Source: LMDS01 sp039930465
GTDB lineage: Bacteria; Pseudomonadota; Gammaproteobacteria; Burkholderiales; Burkholderiaceae_C
Length of the DNA: 64,000 nt
Assembly: GCA_039930465.1 (NCBI GenBank)
Contig: JBDTTU010000007.1
Coordinates: 1 to 64,000, forward strand
Direction: 5' to 3'
The notes under the pieces were generated by a model, which did not search any database, was not told the DNA's origin, and worked only from the letters and a program-made list of their open reading frames with translations. The position numbers and the translations under genes are program-made. Position 1 is the first letter of the stretch; each line of letters opens with the position of its first letter. Below, piece by piece: positions 7,511 through 18,156 of this stretch.

Positions 7511-8335
7511 TCAGGGGGCGATCGGCGGCAGCAGCGATGCCTTCATGCCGAGCTCGGTAAATGCATGTTCCATGCGCGGGTCGATAGCGAGATAGGCGTG
7601 GCGCACCAGCGCCACCTTGCGTGCCACCAGCGGCACACTCGCGGCCAGTTGCATCACGGCGCCCATCTCGGTCATCAACTTTTCAGCGTAGACGTTGAAA
7701 TCATTCTCCGGCGAGGTGGCGCCATAGGCGTTCAGGAAGCCGGTTCCCGCGGGCGGCGCCGCTGCCTTGTCGTCTGCCAGCTGACGTGCCGCCGACCCGG
7801 CGAACGACCACCCACTGGGCTCGCTTGCCAGCCAGCGCGGCACGGTATCGCCACGAAGGTACACAAAGGACGAGAGCTCGTGGTGCACGCCGATGCGGCA
7901 CGTGAGCTCGATCGATGCGGCACCGATATCGACCGGTGCCGCCAGCAGAATCCAGGCCGGCCCGTAGGTGCCACCGGCCAGAGCGCCTTCGATGCGAATG
8001 CTGCCGGCGATGAAGATGGCCTTGATCACCGACCCGACGAATCCGGCCGGGTAACGCGACAGCGCGCCCTCGACGCCATCGAGCGCCGAGGCGAGCGCGG
8101 TCGGCTGCACCGCCGTTGTCTCGACACCGACGATCTTCGCGTCAACCGGCCGGTAAGGCGGCACGAAGAAGGTCGAGGGCTCGCCGAAGCCCACGACAAT
8201 GCGCTGCGCGAGGCCCATCGCTTGCGCCCGCTGCAGCGGGTTGCGCGCGCGTGATGACAGCAGCAGCGCGCCGCCGCCCAGGCCTAGCACACCGGCAGCA
8301 GCCAGCAGCGCACGCCGCGACACCCGCTTGTTCAC
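7511..8335 (-). CDS. Tat-like exported protein with metallopeptidase-like motif
   Basis: A 274-residue protein starting with GTG at 8335, six bases after the LysM gene stop. The N-terminus (SRRALLAAA followed by a hydrophobic stretch) resembles a Tat or ordinary signal anchor. A histidine-rich motif H151-H152-E153-L-S-S lies in a hydrophobic context and is followed about 60 residues later by E210-N-D-F-N-V-Y-A-E218. That spacing resembles zinc peptidases in which HE plus a downstream glutamate bind metal, but the usual second histidine of HExxH is absent. I treat it as an uncharacterised protein with a possible peptidase relationship. Confidence 0.45.
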   Translation of the reverse strand: MNKRVSRRALLAAAGVLGLGGGALLLSSRARNPLQRAQAMGLAQRIVVGFGEPSTFFVPPYRPVDAKIVGVETTAVQPTALASALDGVEGALSRYPAGFVGSVIKAIFIAGSIRIEGALAGGTYGPAWILLAAPVDIGAASIELTCRIGVHHELSSFVYLRGDTVPRWLASEPSGWSFAGSAARQLADDKAAAPPAGTGFLNAYGATSPENDFNVYAEKLMTEMGAVMQLAASVPLVARKVALVRHAYLAIDPRMEHAFTELGMKASLLPPIAP

Positions 8336-8341
8336 GCCGGC

Positions 8342-9439
8342 TCAATGCGCGATCTGAACCGCGGCACCGAGCGTCAGCGAGGCCGGCGCCATCGCCGCCG
8401 GCAGAGCCGCACCGCGAATCATGGCCAGGCCCCGCAGCAGCGCCGCACTCGCCGCGGCGAACGACGCGGGGTCGTCGGCAACACCCACACCTGCGGTCAG
8501 GACGTCCTCGACGATCGTGGCCACCACGATGACGGCGGCCGTAGCCACCAGGCCGGTGCCGATCACGCGGCCCCAATCGGTCTGGTACTGCGGCACGCGC
8601 ACCGGCGGCGCGTAGCGCAGCGGCTGCGGTGAAGGGCCCGCCGGTGGCTGAAGTTTCGGCGTGATCTCGATGACGAACTTGACGTCCATGGCCACGTAGA
8701 CAAAACGGTCGACCGTGCCTTCGAGCTTCGGGAAGCGGATTTCGGCACGAAGCTTGGGGAACGGGCCACCGGACGACGCTTCGACACCAATGGCCGTCGA
8801 GATCGTGTTCGGCGTCTTGCTCTGGCTCACAAGCATCGAGCGGACCGTCACCGTACCGTCGGCCGGATTGAAGATGAACCGGTTGTCCTGCACCAGCTTG
8901 CCGAAGGCATGGTTCATCTCGCTCGTGACCTGCGCCTCGATCTCCTGGCGGCTCGTGACGTACAGCGCCGGGTAGGCCTTGCGCGACATCATCACAACGT
9001 CGCCCGTCATCCTGAATTCGATTCTCGCGGCCGGCGTCTCGATCGGCGGGGCCCTGAAATCATCGAGTCGGTACTTGAATGAGATGGGCGACTCCACGTT
9101 TGGCAGTTGCTGCAACAGCGGCCCTTGATGGCGAACAGGTTGCGGCGATGGCACCGGCGGCGGCACGCCCACCGAGGGCGGCTGCGCGTCGACGAGCCCT
9201 GGCGGCGGCGGCACGGGCGAGGACGAGGCGATCGGGGTGCCAGGCAGCGTGGGAATGAGCAGCACCTGGCCGACGTAGATCAGATCGGGGTTCTGAATGC
9301 CGCGGCCAGTCGCACGTACCACGTCGCGCCGGTTGTTGTAGCGCCAGATGCGCGGCCACTGCGCCCCGCTGCCCAGGTGCACCTTTGCGATGTTCCACAG
9401 GTTGTCACCGGCGACAACGTCGTAGCGTTTTCCAAGCAT
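8342..9439 (-). CDS. LysM domain protein
   Basis: A 365-residue protein. The ATG at 9439 is preceded by GGGAGAGA. An N-terminal LysM module (about residues 5-60; YDVVAGDNLWNIAKVHLG through GQVLLIP) should bind peptidoglycan or act as an assembly handle. A proline-rich linker follows, then a beta-rich middle region and a C-terminal glycine/alanine/valine-rich hydrophobic segment that may enter a membrane. There is no N-terminal signal peptide, so it is not exported by the standard route. It is first in a three-gene operon with the Tat-like and patatin-like genes. Beyond LysM the fold is unrecognised. Confidence 0.65.
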   Translation of the reverse strand: MLGKRYDVVAGDNLWNIAKVHLGSGAQWPRIWRYNNRRDVVRATGRGIQNPDLIYVGQVLLIPTLPGTPIASSSPVPPPPGLVDAQPPSVGVPPPVPSPQPVRHQGPLLQQLPNVESPISFKYRLDDFRAPPIETPAARIEFRMTGDVVMMSRKAYPALYVTSRQEIEAQVTSEMNHAFGKLVQDNRFIFNPADGTVTVRSMLVSQSKTPNTISTAIGVEASSGGPFPKLRAEIRFPKLEGTVDRFVYVAMDVKFVIEITPKLQPPAGPSPQPLRYAPPVRVPQYQTDWGRVIGTGLVATAAVIVVATIVEDVLTAGVGVADDPASFAAASAALLRGLAMIRGAALPAAMAPASLTLGAAVQIAH

Positions 9440-9546
9440 CCGCTCTCTCCCGTCGTGATTCGCGGAACCGGGCACTTCCGTGCGTTCCGCAACTTAGTGT
9501 AGTGGGCTGATTCCCGCTGCAACTCGGAGGTGCTCGGCGCAGCGCT

Positions 9547-11883
<2,337 letters not shown>

Positions 11884-11955
11884 GGGAACGGGGCCACGCA
11901 GGCCGTCAAATCGAAGCGGCGCAGTGTGCCACAGGCCCTGCGCCGGCTCTGCCCC

Positions 11956-13242
11956 TCAGCCCAGGCCGAGGTGGCGCGCGGCGCCCTCGCCCGCTGCCAC
12001 GCCGCTGGCGAAGCAGGCTGTCAACAGGTAGCCGCCGGTCGGCGCTTCCCAGTCGAGCATCTCGCCGGCGCAGAATACGCCGGGCACGGCGCGCAGCATC
12101 AGGCCGTCGTCGAGCGCTTCGAAGCGCACACCGCCGGCGCTGCTGATCGCCTCGTTGAGCGGGCGCGCGGCGAGCAGCGGCAAGGGCAAGGCCTTGATGG
12201 CCGCGGCCAGGCGCAACGGGTCGGCGATCACCTCGCGCGGCAGCAACTCGTACAGCAGCGCTGCTTTCACGCCGTCGATGCCGAGCCGGCTCTTCAGGTG
12301 TGTGGCGAGCGATCGTGAGCCGCGGGGGCGCAGCACTTCAGCCTGCACAAACTCTGCGCTGCGGCCGGGCAGCAGATCGATGTGCAGGAGCGCGTGGCCC
12401 TGCGTGGTGATCTGCTCGCGGGCAACGGCCGAAAGCGCGTAGACGAGGCTGCCTTCGACACCGCCTTCGGTGACGACGAACTCGCCCGCCTGCGCCAAAT
12501 CAGTGCCATCGGGCAGGCGAATCGACAGCGCCACCGTTTTCATCGGCCGGCCGGCGAAGCGGCTGCGGAAGTGCTCGGTCCAGCCGCTCGCGATTCCGCC
12601 CTCGGCCGCGCGCCCCACGTCGAAGCCACAGTTCGACGGCCGCAACGCCGACACATCGACACCACGTGCTTCGAGCAGTGGCACCCACGCGCCGTCGGAA
12701 CCGAGGCGTCCCCAGCTGCCTCCGCCGAGTGCCAGTACGACGGCGTCGAACGACGCCTCGAAGGCGCCCGAAGGCGCGTCGAACCGCAGCGTGTGTGGCG
12801 ACGCATCACCTTGCACCCAGCCGAGCCAGCGGTGCCGCATGTGAAAGCGCACGCCGGCGCCGCGCAGCCGGTGCAGCCACGCTCGCAGCAGCGGTGCCGC
12901 CTTCATGTCGATCGGAAACACCCGTCCCGAGCTGCCGACAAAGGTGGCCACGCCGAGCGCCTCGGCCCAGGCGCGCACCTGCGGCGCGCCGAAGCGCCGC
13001 AGCATCGGCTCGATCTCGGCGCGCCTTTCGGCATAACGCGCGGCAAAGGTCTCGAAGGTCTCGCTGTGCGTGAGGTTCAACCCGCCCTTGCCAGCGAGCA
13101 GGAACTTGCGCCCCACTGAAGGCATGGCGTCGAACAGCTCGACGCCGGCACCGGCGCCGGCGAGCACTTCGGCGGCCATCAGGCCCGCGGGGCCGCCACC
13201 GATCACGGCAACACTTCGCTCGGAGGATGGGGGCACGGGCAT
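11956..13242 (-). CDS. HI0933/BaiN-like FAD-dependent flavoprotein
   Basis: A 428-residue Rossmann-fold flavoprotein. Starting at ATG 13242, the protein begins with a dinucleotide-binding motif (VAVIGGGPAGLMAAEVLAGAG), followed by GRKFLLAGKGGLNLTHSE, the family-typical stretch after the FAD site. A C-terminal FAD-contact segment (GVFCAGEMLDWEAPTGGYLL) completes the pattern. These proteins are usually annotated as NAD(P)/FAD-dependent oxidoreductases of unknown substrate. Upstream in-frame codons lack a matching signal, so the shorter start was taken. It is divergent from the DUF1223 gene with about 100 bases between. Confidence 0.85.
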   Translation of the reverse strand: MPVPPSSERSVAVIGGGPAGLMAAEVLAGAGAGVELFDAMPSVGRKFLLAGKGGLNLTHSETFETFAARYAERRAEIEPMLRRFGAPQVRAWAEALGVATFVGSSGRVFPIDMKAAPLLRAWLHRLRGAGVRFHMRHRWLGWVQGDASPHTLRFDAPSGAFEASFDAVVLALGGGSWGRLGSDGAWVPLLEARGVDVSALRPSNCGFDVGRAAEGGIASGWTEHFRSRFAGRPMKTVALSIRLPDGTDLAQAGEFVVTEGGVEGSLVYALSAVAREQITTQGHALLHIDLLPGRSAEFVQAEVLRPRGSRSLATHLKSRLGIDGVKAALLYELLPREVIADPLRLAAAIKALPLPLLAARPLNEAISSAGGVRFEALDDGLMLRAVPGVFCAGEMLDWEAPTGGYLLTACFASGVAAGEGAARHLGLG

Positions 13243-13346
13243 GAACGACAGGTCGGCGAAGGGCGGCGCAGTGTGGCATACCCTTGCGGTAAGAAGATTC
13301 GATGCGCGGCGACAAAATGGCATCGTCACTCGCTGCGGAGCACCCC

Positions 13347-14096
13347 ATGGCCTTTCCTGCCCAAGCCACCACCCTGCTCACCCTGCTCGTGCTCACGGCC
13401 GTGCAAGCGCAGGCTGCCGGCACCTGTAGCGCCCGAAGTGGCCCGGGCATCACGCCGGTGGTGGAGCTCTACACCTCCGAAGGCTGCAGCTCCTGCCCGC
13501 CCGCCGACCAGTGGCTTTCGCGCCTGAAATCCGACCCGGGCATCGTGGCGCTCGCTTTCCACGTCGACTACTGGGACCGTCTCGGCTGGAAAGACCGCTT
13601 CGCCAGCGCCGCCTACACGCTGCGCCAGGCCCAGTCGCAGCGCAGCAGCGGCGCACGTTTCAGCTACACGCCGCAGGTGCTCGTCGACGGTGCTGACCGA
13701 CCGGAGTGGGGCCGCATCGCCGCCCCACTGTCAATCAAGGGCCGGCCTGTGGCGAACGTCGAAGTGAGCCTGGCGCGCGAGGGTAACCACTTCAGCGCCA
13801 GCGTGGCCCCCGGTGCCGGCGCGCCGCCTCGGCTCGCCGCTTACTGGGCGGTCACCGAACAAGGCCATGTCAGCATGGTGAAGGCCGGCGAGAACGATGG
13901 CGCGACGCTCAAACACGACTACGTGGTGCGCGACTACCGGCCCGTGGCGGCGTGGCAGCCCGCGCCTGGCGCGCCGGCCCTGCTGGAGTTCGAGACCAGC
14001 GCAGCCGCAGATGCCAGCCATGCTCGCGCGGTGAACCTTGTGATCATCGACGCCGACACCGGCCGGCCGGTGCAGGCGCTCAAGCTCGGTTGCTGA
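13347..14096 (+). CDS. DUF1223 thioredoxin-like exported protein
   Basis: A 249-residue protein with a signal peptide (about residues 1-23, ending AQA). The mature part carries the DUF1223 signature VVELYTSEGCSSCPPAD, in which C-S-S-C sits where a thioredoxin-fold active site would. Downstream LAFHVDYWDRLGWKD and YTPQVLVDG are also family features. It probably acts as a periplasmic redox protein of unknown partner. The ATG at 13347 has GGAG about eight bases upstream, while earlier in-frame starts would place the signal peptide internally. It is convergent with the PACE gene. Confidence 0.85.
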   Translation: MAFPAQATTLLTLLVLTAVQAQAAGTCSARSGPGITPVVELYTSEGCSSCPPADQWLSRLKSDPGIVALAFHVDYWDRLGWKDRFASAAYTLRQAQSQRSSGARFSYTPQVLVDGADRPEWGRIAAPLSIKGRPVANVEVSLAREGNHFSASVAPGAGAPPRLAAYWAVTEQGHVSMVKAGENDGATLKHDYVVRDYRPVAAWQPAPGAPALLEFETSAAADASHARAVNLVIIDADTGRPVQALKLGC

Positions 14097-14115
14097 GGCG
14101 CGGTGGCCGGGAAGC

Positions 14116-14550
14116 TCAGGCCTCGGCCTGCTTCTTCGCCGATTCCGGCAAGCCGAACACCCGGTCGAAGGCCCAGGTGAATCCGATGGCGTAGACGAAG
14201 AAAAAAACCAGCAGGCCGAGGTTCGCGAGGAAAGCGTTCAGAGCCGAAGTATTCAGCCACAGCGCCATGACCGGAACCAGGATCACGACGAGCCCGCCTT
14301 CGAACCCCAGGCCATGAGCCACACGCCTGGCGAACGACCGGCCTCGCACGGTCTGGCGTGACTCCCAGCGTTCGAAGAAGGCGTTAAACACGTAATTCCA
14401 CGCCAGCGCGATGCTCGACAGGACGAAGGCCAGGCCCAGGGTCGAAGCCGCCGGCTTGTCGAAGATGACGCTCAAAACCGGGCCAACGAAGGCAATGGCA
14501 AAAGTTTCATACAACACAGCCTGGAAGACTCGTCGGTACTTGGGGCTCAT
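14116..14550 (-). CDS. PACE family efflux transporter
   Basis: A 144-residue inner-membrane protein with four predicted helices in two repeats, the size and topology of the proteobacterial antimicrobial compound efflux family. The repeat motifs are visible: ALAWNYVFNAFFERWE near the first pair, and IGFTWAFDRVFGLPES at the end. Family members export biocides such as chlorhexidine or small polyamines using the proton gradient; the substrate here is unknown. The ATG at 14550 (MSPKYRR) matches the usual start, and longer upstream frames lack membrane-protein character. Confidence 0.85.
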   Translation of the reverse strand: MSPKYRRVFQAVLYETFAIAFVGPVLSVIFDKPAASTLGLAFVLSSIALAWNYVFNAFFERWESRQTVRGRSFARRVAHGLGFEGGLVVILVPVMALWLNTSALNAFLANLGLLVFFFVYAIGFTWAFDRVFGLPESAKKQAEA

Positions 14551-14573
14551 GATCGGATCAACGAGGCGGTGGG

Positions 14574-15176
14574 TTATTGAATGCAGGCTTTCGGCGCGCA
14601 TGCCGACGGGCCAAGCCATTGTGTGGAGTTGAACTCCAGCGGGTTCCCGCCGCGGTCGCGGTTGTAGATCAGGAAGCCGCCGCCCTGGAGCTTCCAGCCA
14701 TGGAGCCGGACGCCGGCCCGGCGCTGGTCTTGCGTGACGAGTGGGTCGCCATGCGTGCGCTTCAAAGCGAGCAGGCCCTTCGTGTGAGACCACCACGGAA
14801 CGGCAGTGGCAACGCGATCGAGCCTTTCGCCGGCGAACAAAAAATTGACGTACATCGTCGGCACCCCGTTCAGGGACCTCAGATCGACGGCACACACGCG
14901 GGTGATGTGAGGCGCCTCGGTGTAGTTGGCGTCACAACGAATCGGGTAGCCGTTGAATCGCTGCCGGACATCGGATTCGGTCCACGCCTCCGAGACAAGG
15001 TCCCATGGCAGTTCGGCGCTCTTCCGGTCTTCCGAGAGAAAAAGCCGGTATTCGCGAACGGGCGGGTAGCGCGTGTTCCAGAGCCAGAGCAGCAATGCCG
15101 CGAGCAGCAGCAGAAACAGCAAGAGCACGCGCGGGGGCCTTGGTCTGGCAGCTTGTTCGCCAGGGGATAGCGTCAT
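14574..15176 (-). CDS. hypothetical membrane-anchored protein
   Basis: A 200-residue protein starting at ATG 15176. Residues about 17-36 form a strongly hydrophobic leucine-rich segment that should act as an N-terminal anchor, leaving the rest in the periplasm. The soluble part has four cysteines in its middle and end (RCDAN, VCAVD and CAPKAC), which could form disulphides there. No domain is recognised. It lies 23 bases upstream of the PACE gene on the same strand, so the two may be co-transcribed, but nothing shows a functional link. Confidence 0.55.
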   Translation of the reverse strand: MTLSPGEQAARPRPPRVLLLFLLLLAALLLWLWNTRYPPVREYRLFLSEDRKSAELPWDLVSEAWTESDVRQRFNGYPIRCDANYTEAPHITRVCAVDLRSLNGVPTMYVNFLFAGERLDRVATAVPWWSHTKGLLALKRTHGDPLVTQDQRRAGVRLHGWKLQGGGFLIYNRDRGGNPLEFNSTQWLGPSACAPKACIQ

Positions 15177-15290
15177 GGATTCGGGGGCAACGGGCGTTTT
15201 GAGTCGAGAGGCGTTCGTTTGAGGCGCAGGGCAGCGCTCACAACACGGGCTCAAGCCAGACCGAAGGTACGGCCCGGCCCGCTCAGAGAA

Positions 15291-15683
15291 CTACTTGGGC
15301 CGGTAAAGCGCGCAGAGCTTGTTGCCGTCGAGATCGCGAACATACGCCAGATGAAGCGCACCCATTTTTCCCTCGCGCAGTCCCGGCGCTTCTTCGATCG
15401 ACGTTCCGCCCTGCGCCACCGCCACGTCGTGGAACTGCTGCACCTGCTCGGGCGAACTGCACTTGAACCCGATGGTGGCACCGTTGGCAAAGGTTGCCTT
15501 TTCGCCGTCGATGGGCTCGCTGACGCAAAACGTTCCGCCGTCGTGCCGATAGAAGAGCCGCGCGTGACCCGTGCTCGCGGTGTTTCGCATCGGCTCACCG
15601 GCACCCAACACACCCAGCAGGGCGTCGTAGAAACTTTTGGATCGTTCGATGTCGTTCGATCCGATCATCACGTGGCTGAACAT
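15291..15683 (-). CDS. VOC (glyoxalase/bleomycin resistance) family protein
   Basis: A 130-residue protein of the vicinal oxygen chelate fold. It has the pattern of beta-alpha-beta-beta-beta modules: MFSHVMIGSNDIERSKSFYDALLG opens the first, and AYVRDLDGNKLCALYRP closes the second with the usual metal-ligand region. Such proteins bind a divalent metal and may be lyases, dioxygenases or antibiotic-binding proteins. Nothing in the context defines the substrate. The ATG at 15683 gives the family's standard start. Confidence 0.82.
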   Translation of the reverse strand: MFSHVMIGSNDIERSKSFYDALLGVLGAGEPMRNTASTGHARLFYRHDGGTFCVSEPIDGEKATFANGATIGFKCSSPEQVQQFHDVAVAQGGTSIEEAPGLREGKMGALHLAYVRDLDGNKLCALYRPK

Positions 15684-15779
15684 GGCTGGCCTTTCAGGAG
15701 TTGTTTTCGTTCGGAGCTGATTGAACGCACGTCGAAGTCTAATGAAGTCATGAGACGTCGAAGCCCACTTGCCCTTCCC

Positions 15780-16265
15780 TCACGCCCCGGCCACCGGCCA
15801 CACCAGCTCGAAGTATTCGAGCACGAGATCGGTTCTTTCGCTCACCTCGAACCCTTCGGCCTCGGCGCGCTCGGCAAAGTCTTGCCGATGCGCAGTGAGC
15901 CACCAGCGCAGCGTGAGGTCGCCCTCGCCGGCTTCGAACGCGAAGGCATCGTCGATCTGGTTGAAGAGGCGTTTTTCGACGTGGCTGCAACGCACGATCG
16001 CACGCGCCGTGCCGTTGCCGTCGAGCACCACGAGGTGGTCGCCGGGTTGCGGCAAAGGCTCGAGGTCTTTTTCGAAATCTCGCAATAGGGTGGCGTGGGC
16101 GCGTTTCACACCCGAGAGGATCAACTCGGCAAGTGTGTCGGCGAGTTCACGGCTTTGCCCGAGCGCGCTGGCCGAAAAGCCTTCGACCTTGACATTCCGT
16201 TCACGCTGGTAAGCGAGCCAGAGCGCTTCGATCTCCGCCGCGCGGCCGGGCAAGGGTTCAGACAT
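15780..16265 (-). CDS. ASCH domain protein
   Basis: A 161-residue protein with an ASCH fold, a PUA-like beta-barrel associated with RNA or modified-nucleoside binding. The characteristic run is present: LILSGVKRAHATLL early, PQPGDHLVVLDGNGTARAIV in the barrel, and DLTLRWWLTAHRQDF near the end. Some members hydrolyse N4-acetylcytidine; whether this one does is not known. The ATG at 16265 was preferred to 16289 because it gives the usual spacing to the domain. It follows the SDR gene by ten bases on the same strand. Confidence 0.78.
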   Translation of the reverse strand: MSEPLPGRAAEIEALWLAYQRERNVKVEGFSASALGQSRELADTLAELILSGVKRAHATLLRDFEKDLEPLPQPGDHLVVLDGNGTARAIVRCSHVEKRLFNQIDDAFAFEAGEGDLTLRWWLTAHRQDFAERAEAEGFEVSERTDLVLEYFELVWPVAGA

Positions 16266-16275
16266 GCACGCCGTC

Positions 16276-17184
16276 TCAATCGGCCGCACGCAGTTGCGCG
16301 CGCAGTGCCGCGCCGAGCTCGGGCTTTTGCGCGAACGGGTCGGTCGGGTTGCGCAGCGTCACGATGTCTTCCATGCGCACCTGCACGTTGCCCAGCGCGC
16401 GCGGGTGGCTGAAGATGTAGAAGTTGCCCTCGGCCACGCCGTCGAACACGAACTGCGCGACCTGCGCGGCGCTGAGCTTGCCGCTGCTGACGGCCTTCTC
16501 GCTCATCGCGCGGCCAATGATCTGGCTCTTGGTCGGCTTGGCGTCGTTGCTCAGATCGGCCGGCCGGTTGCGGTCGCTCTGCACGATGCCGGTGGGCACG
16601 AAGTACGGGCACAGCACTGAAGCACGAACCTGGTCGGTGACGAGGCACAGGTCGTGGTACAGCGTCTCGCTCATCGCGACAACCGCTGCTTTGGTCGCGT
16701 TGTAGACGCTCGAACACGGCGGGTTCAAGAGCCCGGCCATCGACGCGGTGTTGACGATGTGGCCCTCATAGCCCGGGTCTTTCGCGGCCGCCTCCAGCAT
16801 CATCGGCGTGAACACACGAATGCCGTGCGCCACGCCCATCAGGTTGACGCCGACAACCCATTCCCAGTCTTTCAACGTCGTTTCCCAGATCAGCCCGCCA
16901 GCGCCGACACCGGCGTTGTTGAAAACGAAATTCGGCGCACCAAAGCGCTTGAAGGTGGCCGCGCCCAGTGCTTCGACCTCGGCCGCTTTGGCCACGTCGA
17001 GCCGGAACGGCAGCACTTTCGCGCCCAGCGCTTCGACGTCTGTCACGGCCGTGTCGAGCGCGTCTTGCTGCACGTCGGCCATCACGACGTTCATGCCCAG
17101 CTTCGCGGCGATGCGCGAGGCTTCCAGGCCGAAGCCCGAGCCTGCGCCGGTGATGACGGCGGTGCCGCCCTTGAAGTTCTTCAT
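16276..17184 (-). CDS. short-chain dehydrogenase/reductase
   Basis: A 302-residue SDR with the cofactor motif TGAGSGFG near residue 11, the NNAG element (VFNNAGVGAGG), an active-site serine region NTASMAG and the Y-N-A-T-K catalytic pair. It is longer than a minimal SDR by a C-terminal tail (after VRMEDIVTLRNP). It should oxidise or reduce a hydroxy/keto group with NAD(P). Position at the end of the acyl-CoA degradation run suggests a hydroxyacyl or related substrate. The ATG at 17184 gives the standard N-terminus. Confidence 0.88.
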   Translation of the reverse strand: MKNFKGGTAVITGAGSGFGLEASRIAAKLGMNVVMADVQQDALDTAVTDVEALGAKVLPFRLDVAKAAEVEALGAATFKRFGAPNFVFNNAGVGAGGLIWETTLKDWEWVVGVNLMGVAHGIRVFTPMMLEAAAKDPGYEGHIVNTASMAGLLNPPCSSVYNATKAAVVAMSETLYHDLCLVTDQVRASVLCPYFVPTGIVQSDRNRPADLSNDAKPTKSQIIGRAMSEKAVSSGKLSAAQVAQFVFDGVAEGNFYIFSHPRALGNVQVRMEDIVTLRNPTDPFAQKPELGAALRAQLRAAD

Positions 17185-17197
17185 TCGGTGGGTTCTT

Positions 17198-18127
17198 TCA
17201 GTGGACAGCTTGTTTCTTGATCTGGAATGCGATGCGCGGAAAGTGCACGTGCAATTGGCCGGCTCGCTCGTCACTGCGTGCAATCACGACCTCGTCGGTA
17301 CCAAGGCCGACCAGCCGGCCGGCGACCGCGTCGTGCGCGTAGTCGGTGGGCGTGACCGTCACGTCGTCGCCCTCTTCGAGCCCGGCTTCGGCTTCGAACG
17401 AGAGCGCTGCATGCGAACCGGTCGCGGCGACCTCGATCGCCTCGGCGCTCGTCATCGGCGTCGGGTGGCCATGGCCGAACGCGGTGACACCTTCATACCA
17501 GGCCCGCAAGCGCTCGAACGGCTCCAGCACGGTCGCCACCGGCGGCGCACGTTTGATGAACCAGACCGACTGCACGGTCGAGAAGTCGGCGATCGAAGGC
17601 AATGCGCCGAGCAGGAACGGCCGACCGTCGGCCAGCATGTTCTCGATGCGCGCGAAGTAGGTCTGCAAAGCGGCCGCGCCATCGGCCAGCGTGGCACGCC
17701 GCAGATTCGGCGACATCGCGGCGCGGTCTGCCGCGAAGGCCTTCAGCGTGTCGAGCGTGGAACCGGGCATCAGGTGCACCGCACCGGCTGGTTGCATCGT
17801 GTAGGGAGCAGCGATCCAGAACAACGCGCTGTCGGCCCACTGCGCGACGATGTCGGCGAGGCCAGCCACGTCATCGGGGTAGAGCGCCGGCTCGGGTTGC
17901 AGCCGATCGATCACGCGGCACATCAGCGCGGTGTCGCAATAGATGTCGGCGCCGATCTGCATGAAGGGCGTGCGGCGGTAGCCGCCGGTCAGCGCCACGA
18001 CATCGGGCTTGGGCAGGACACTCGGAATATTCACCGAACGCCAGGCCATGCCCTTGAAGCCCAGCACCAGGCGGGCCTTTTCCGAGAATGGCGAGATCGG
18101 GTAGTGGTGCAGGACGAGTTCGGGCAT
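17198..18127 (-). CDS. glutathione S-transferase family protein
   Basis: A 309-residue protein with an N-terminal thioredoxin-like GST domain (LVLHHYPISPFSEKARLVLGFKG, where serine in SPFSEKAR is the likely thiol-activating residue) and a C-terminal helical domain. The tail after about residue 215 is longer than in simple GSTs and contains a small beta-rich segment (EGDDVTVTPTDYAHDAVAGRLVGLG). It ends 13 bases before the SDR start, so the genes are probably one operon. The conjugated substrate is unknown. Confidence 0.82.
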   Translation of the reverse strand: MPELVLHHYPISPFSEKARLVLGFKGMAWRSVNIPSVLPKPDVVALTGGYRRTPFMQIGADIYCDTALMCRVIDRLQPEPALYPDDVAGLADIVAQWADSALFWIAAPYTMQPAGAVHLMPGSTLDTLKAFAADRAAMSPNLRRATLADGAAALQTYFARIENMLADGRPFLLGALPSIADFSTVQSVWFIKRAPPVATVLEPFERLRAWYEGVTAFGHGHPTPMTSAEAIEVAATGSHAALSFEAEAGLEEGDDVTVTPTDYAHDAVAGRLVGLGTDEVVIARSDERAGQLHVHFPRIAFQIKKQAVH

Positions 18128-18156
18128 GGTGGCATTGTGGTGAGCGTGAGAGTCTC

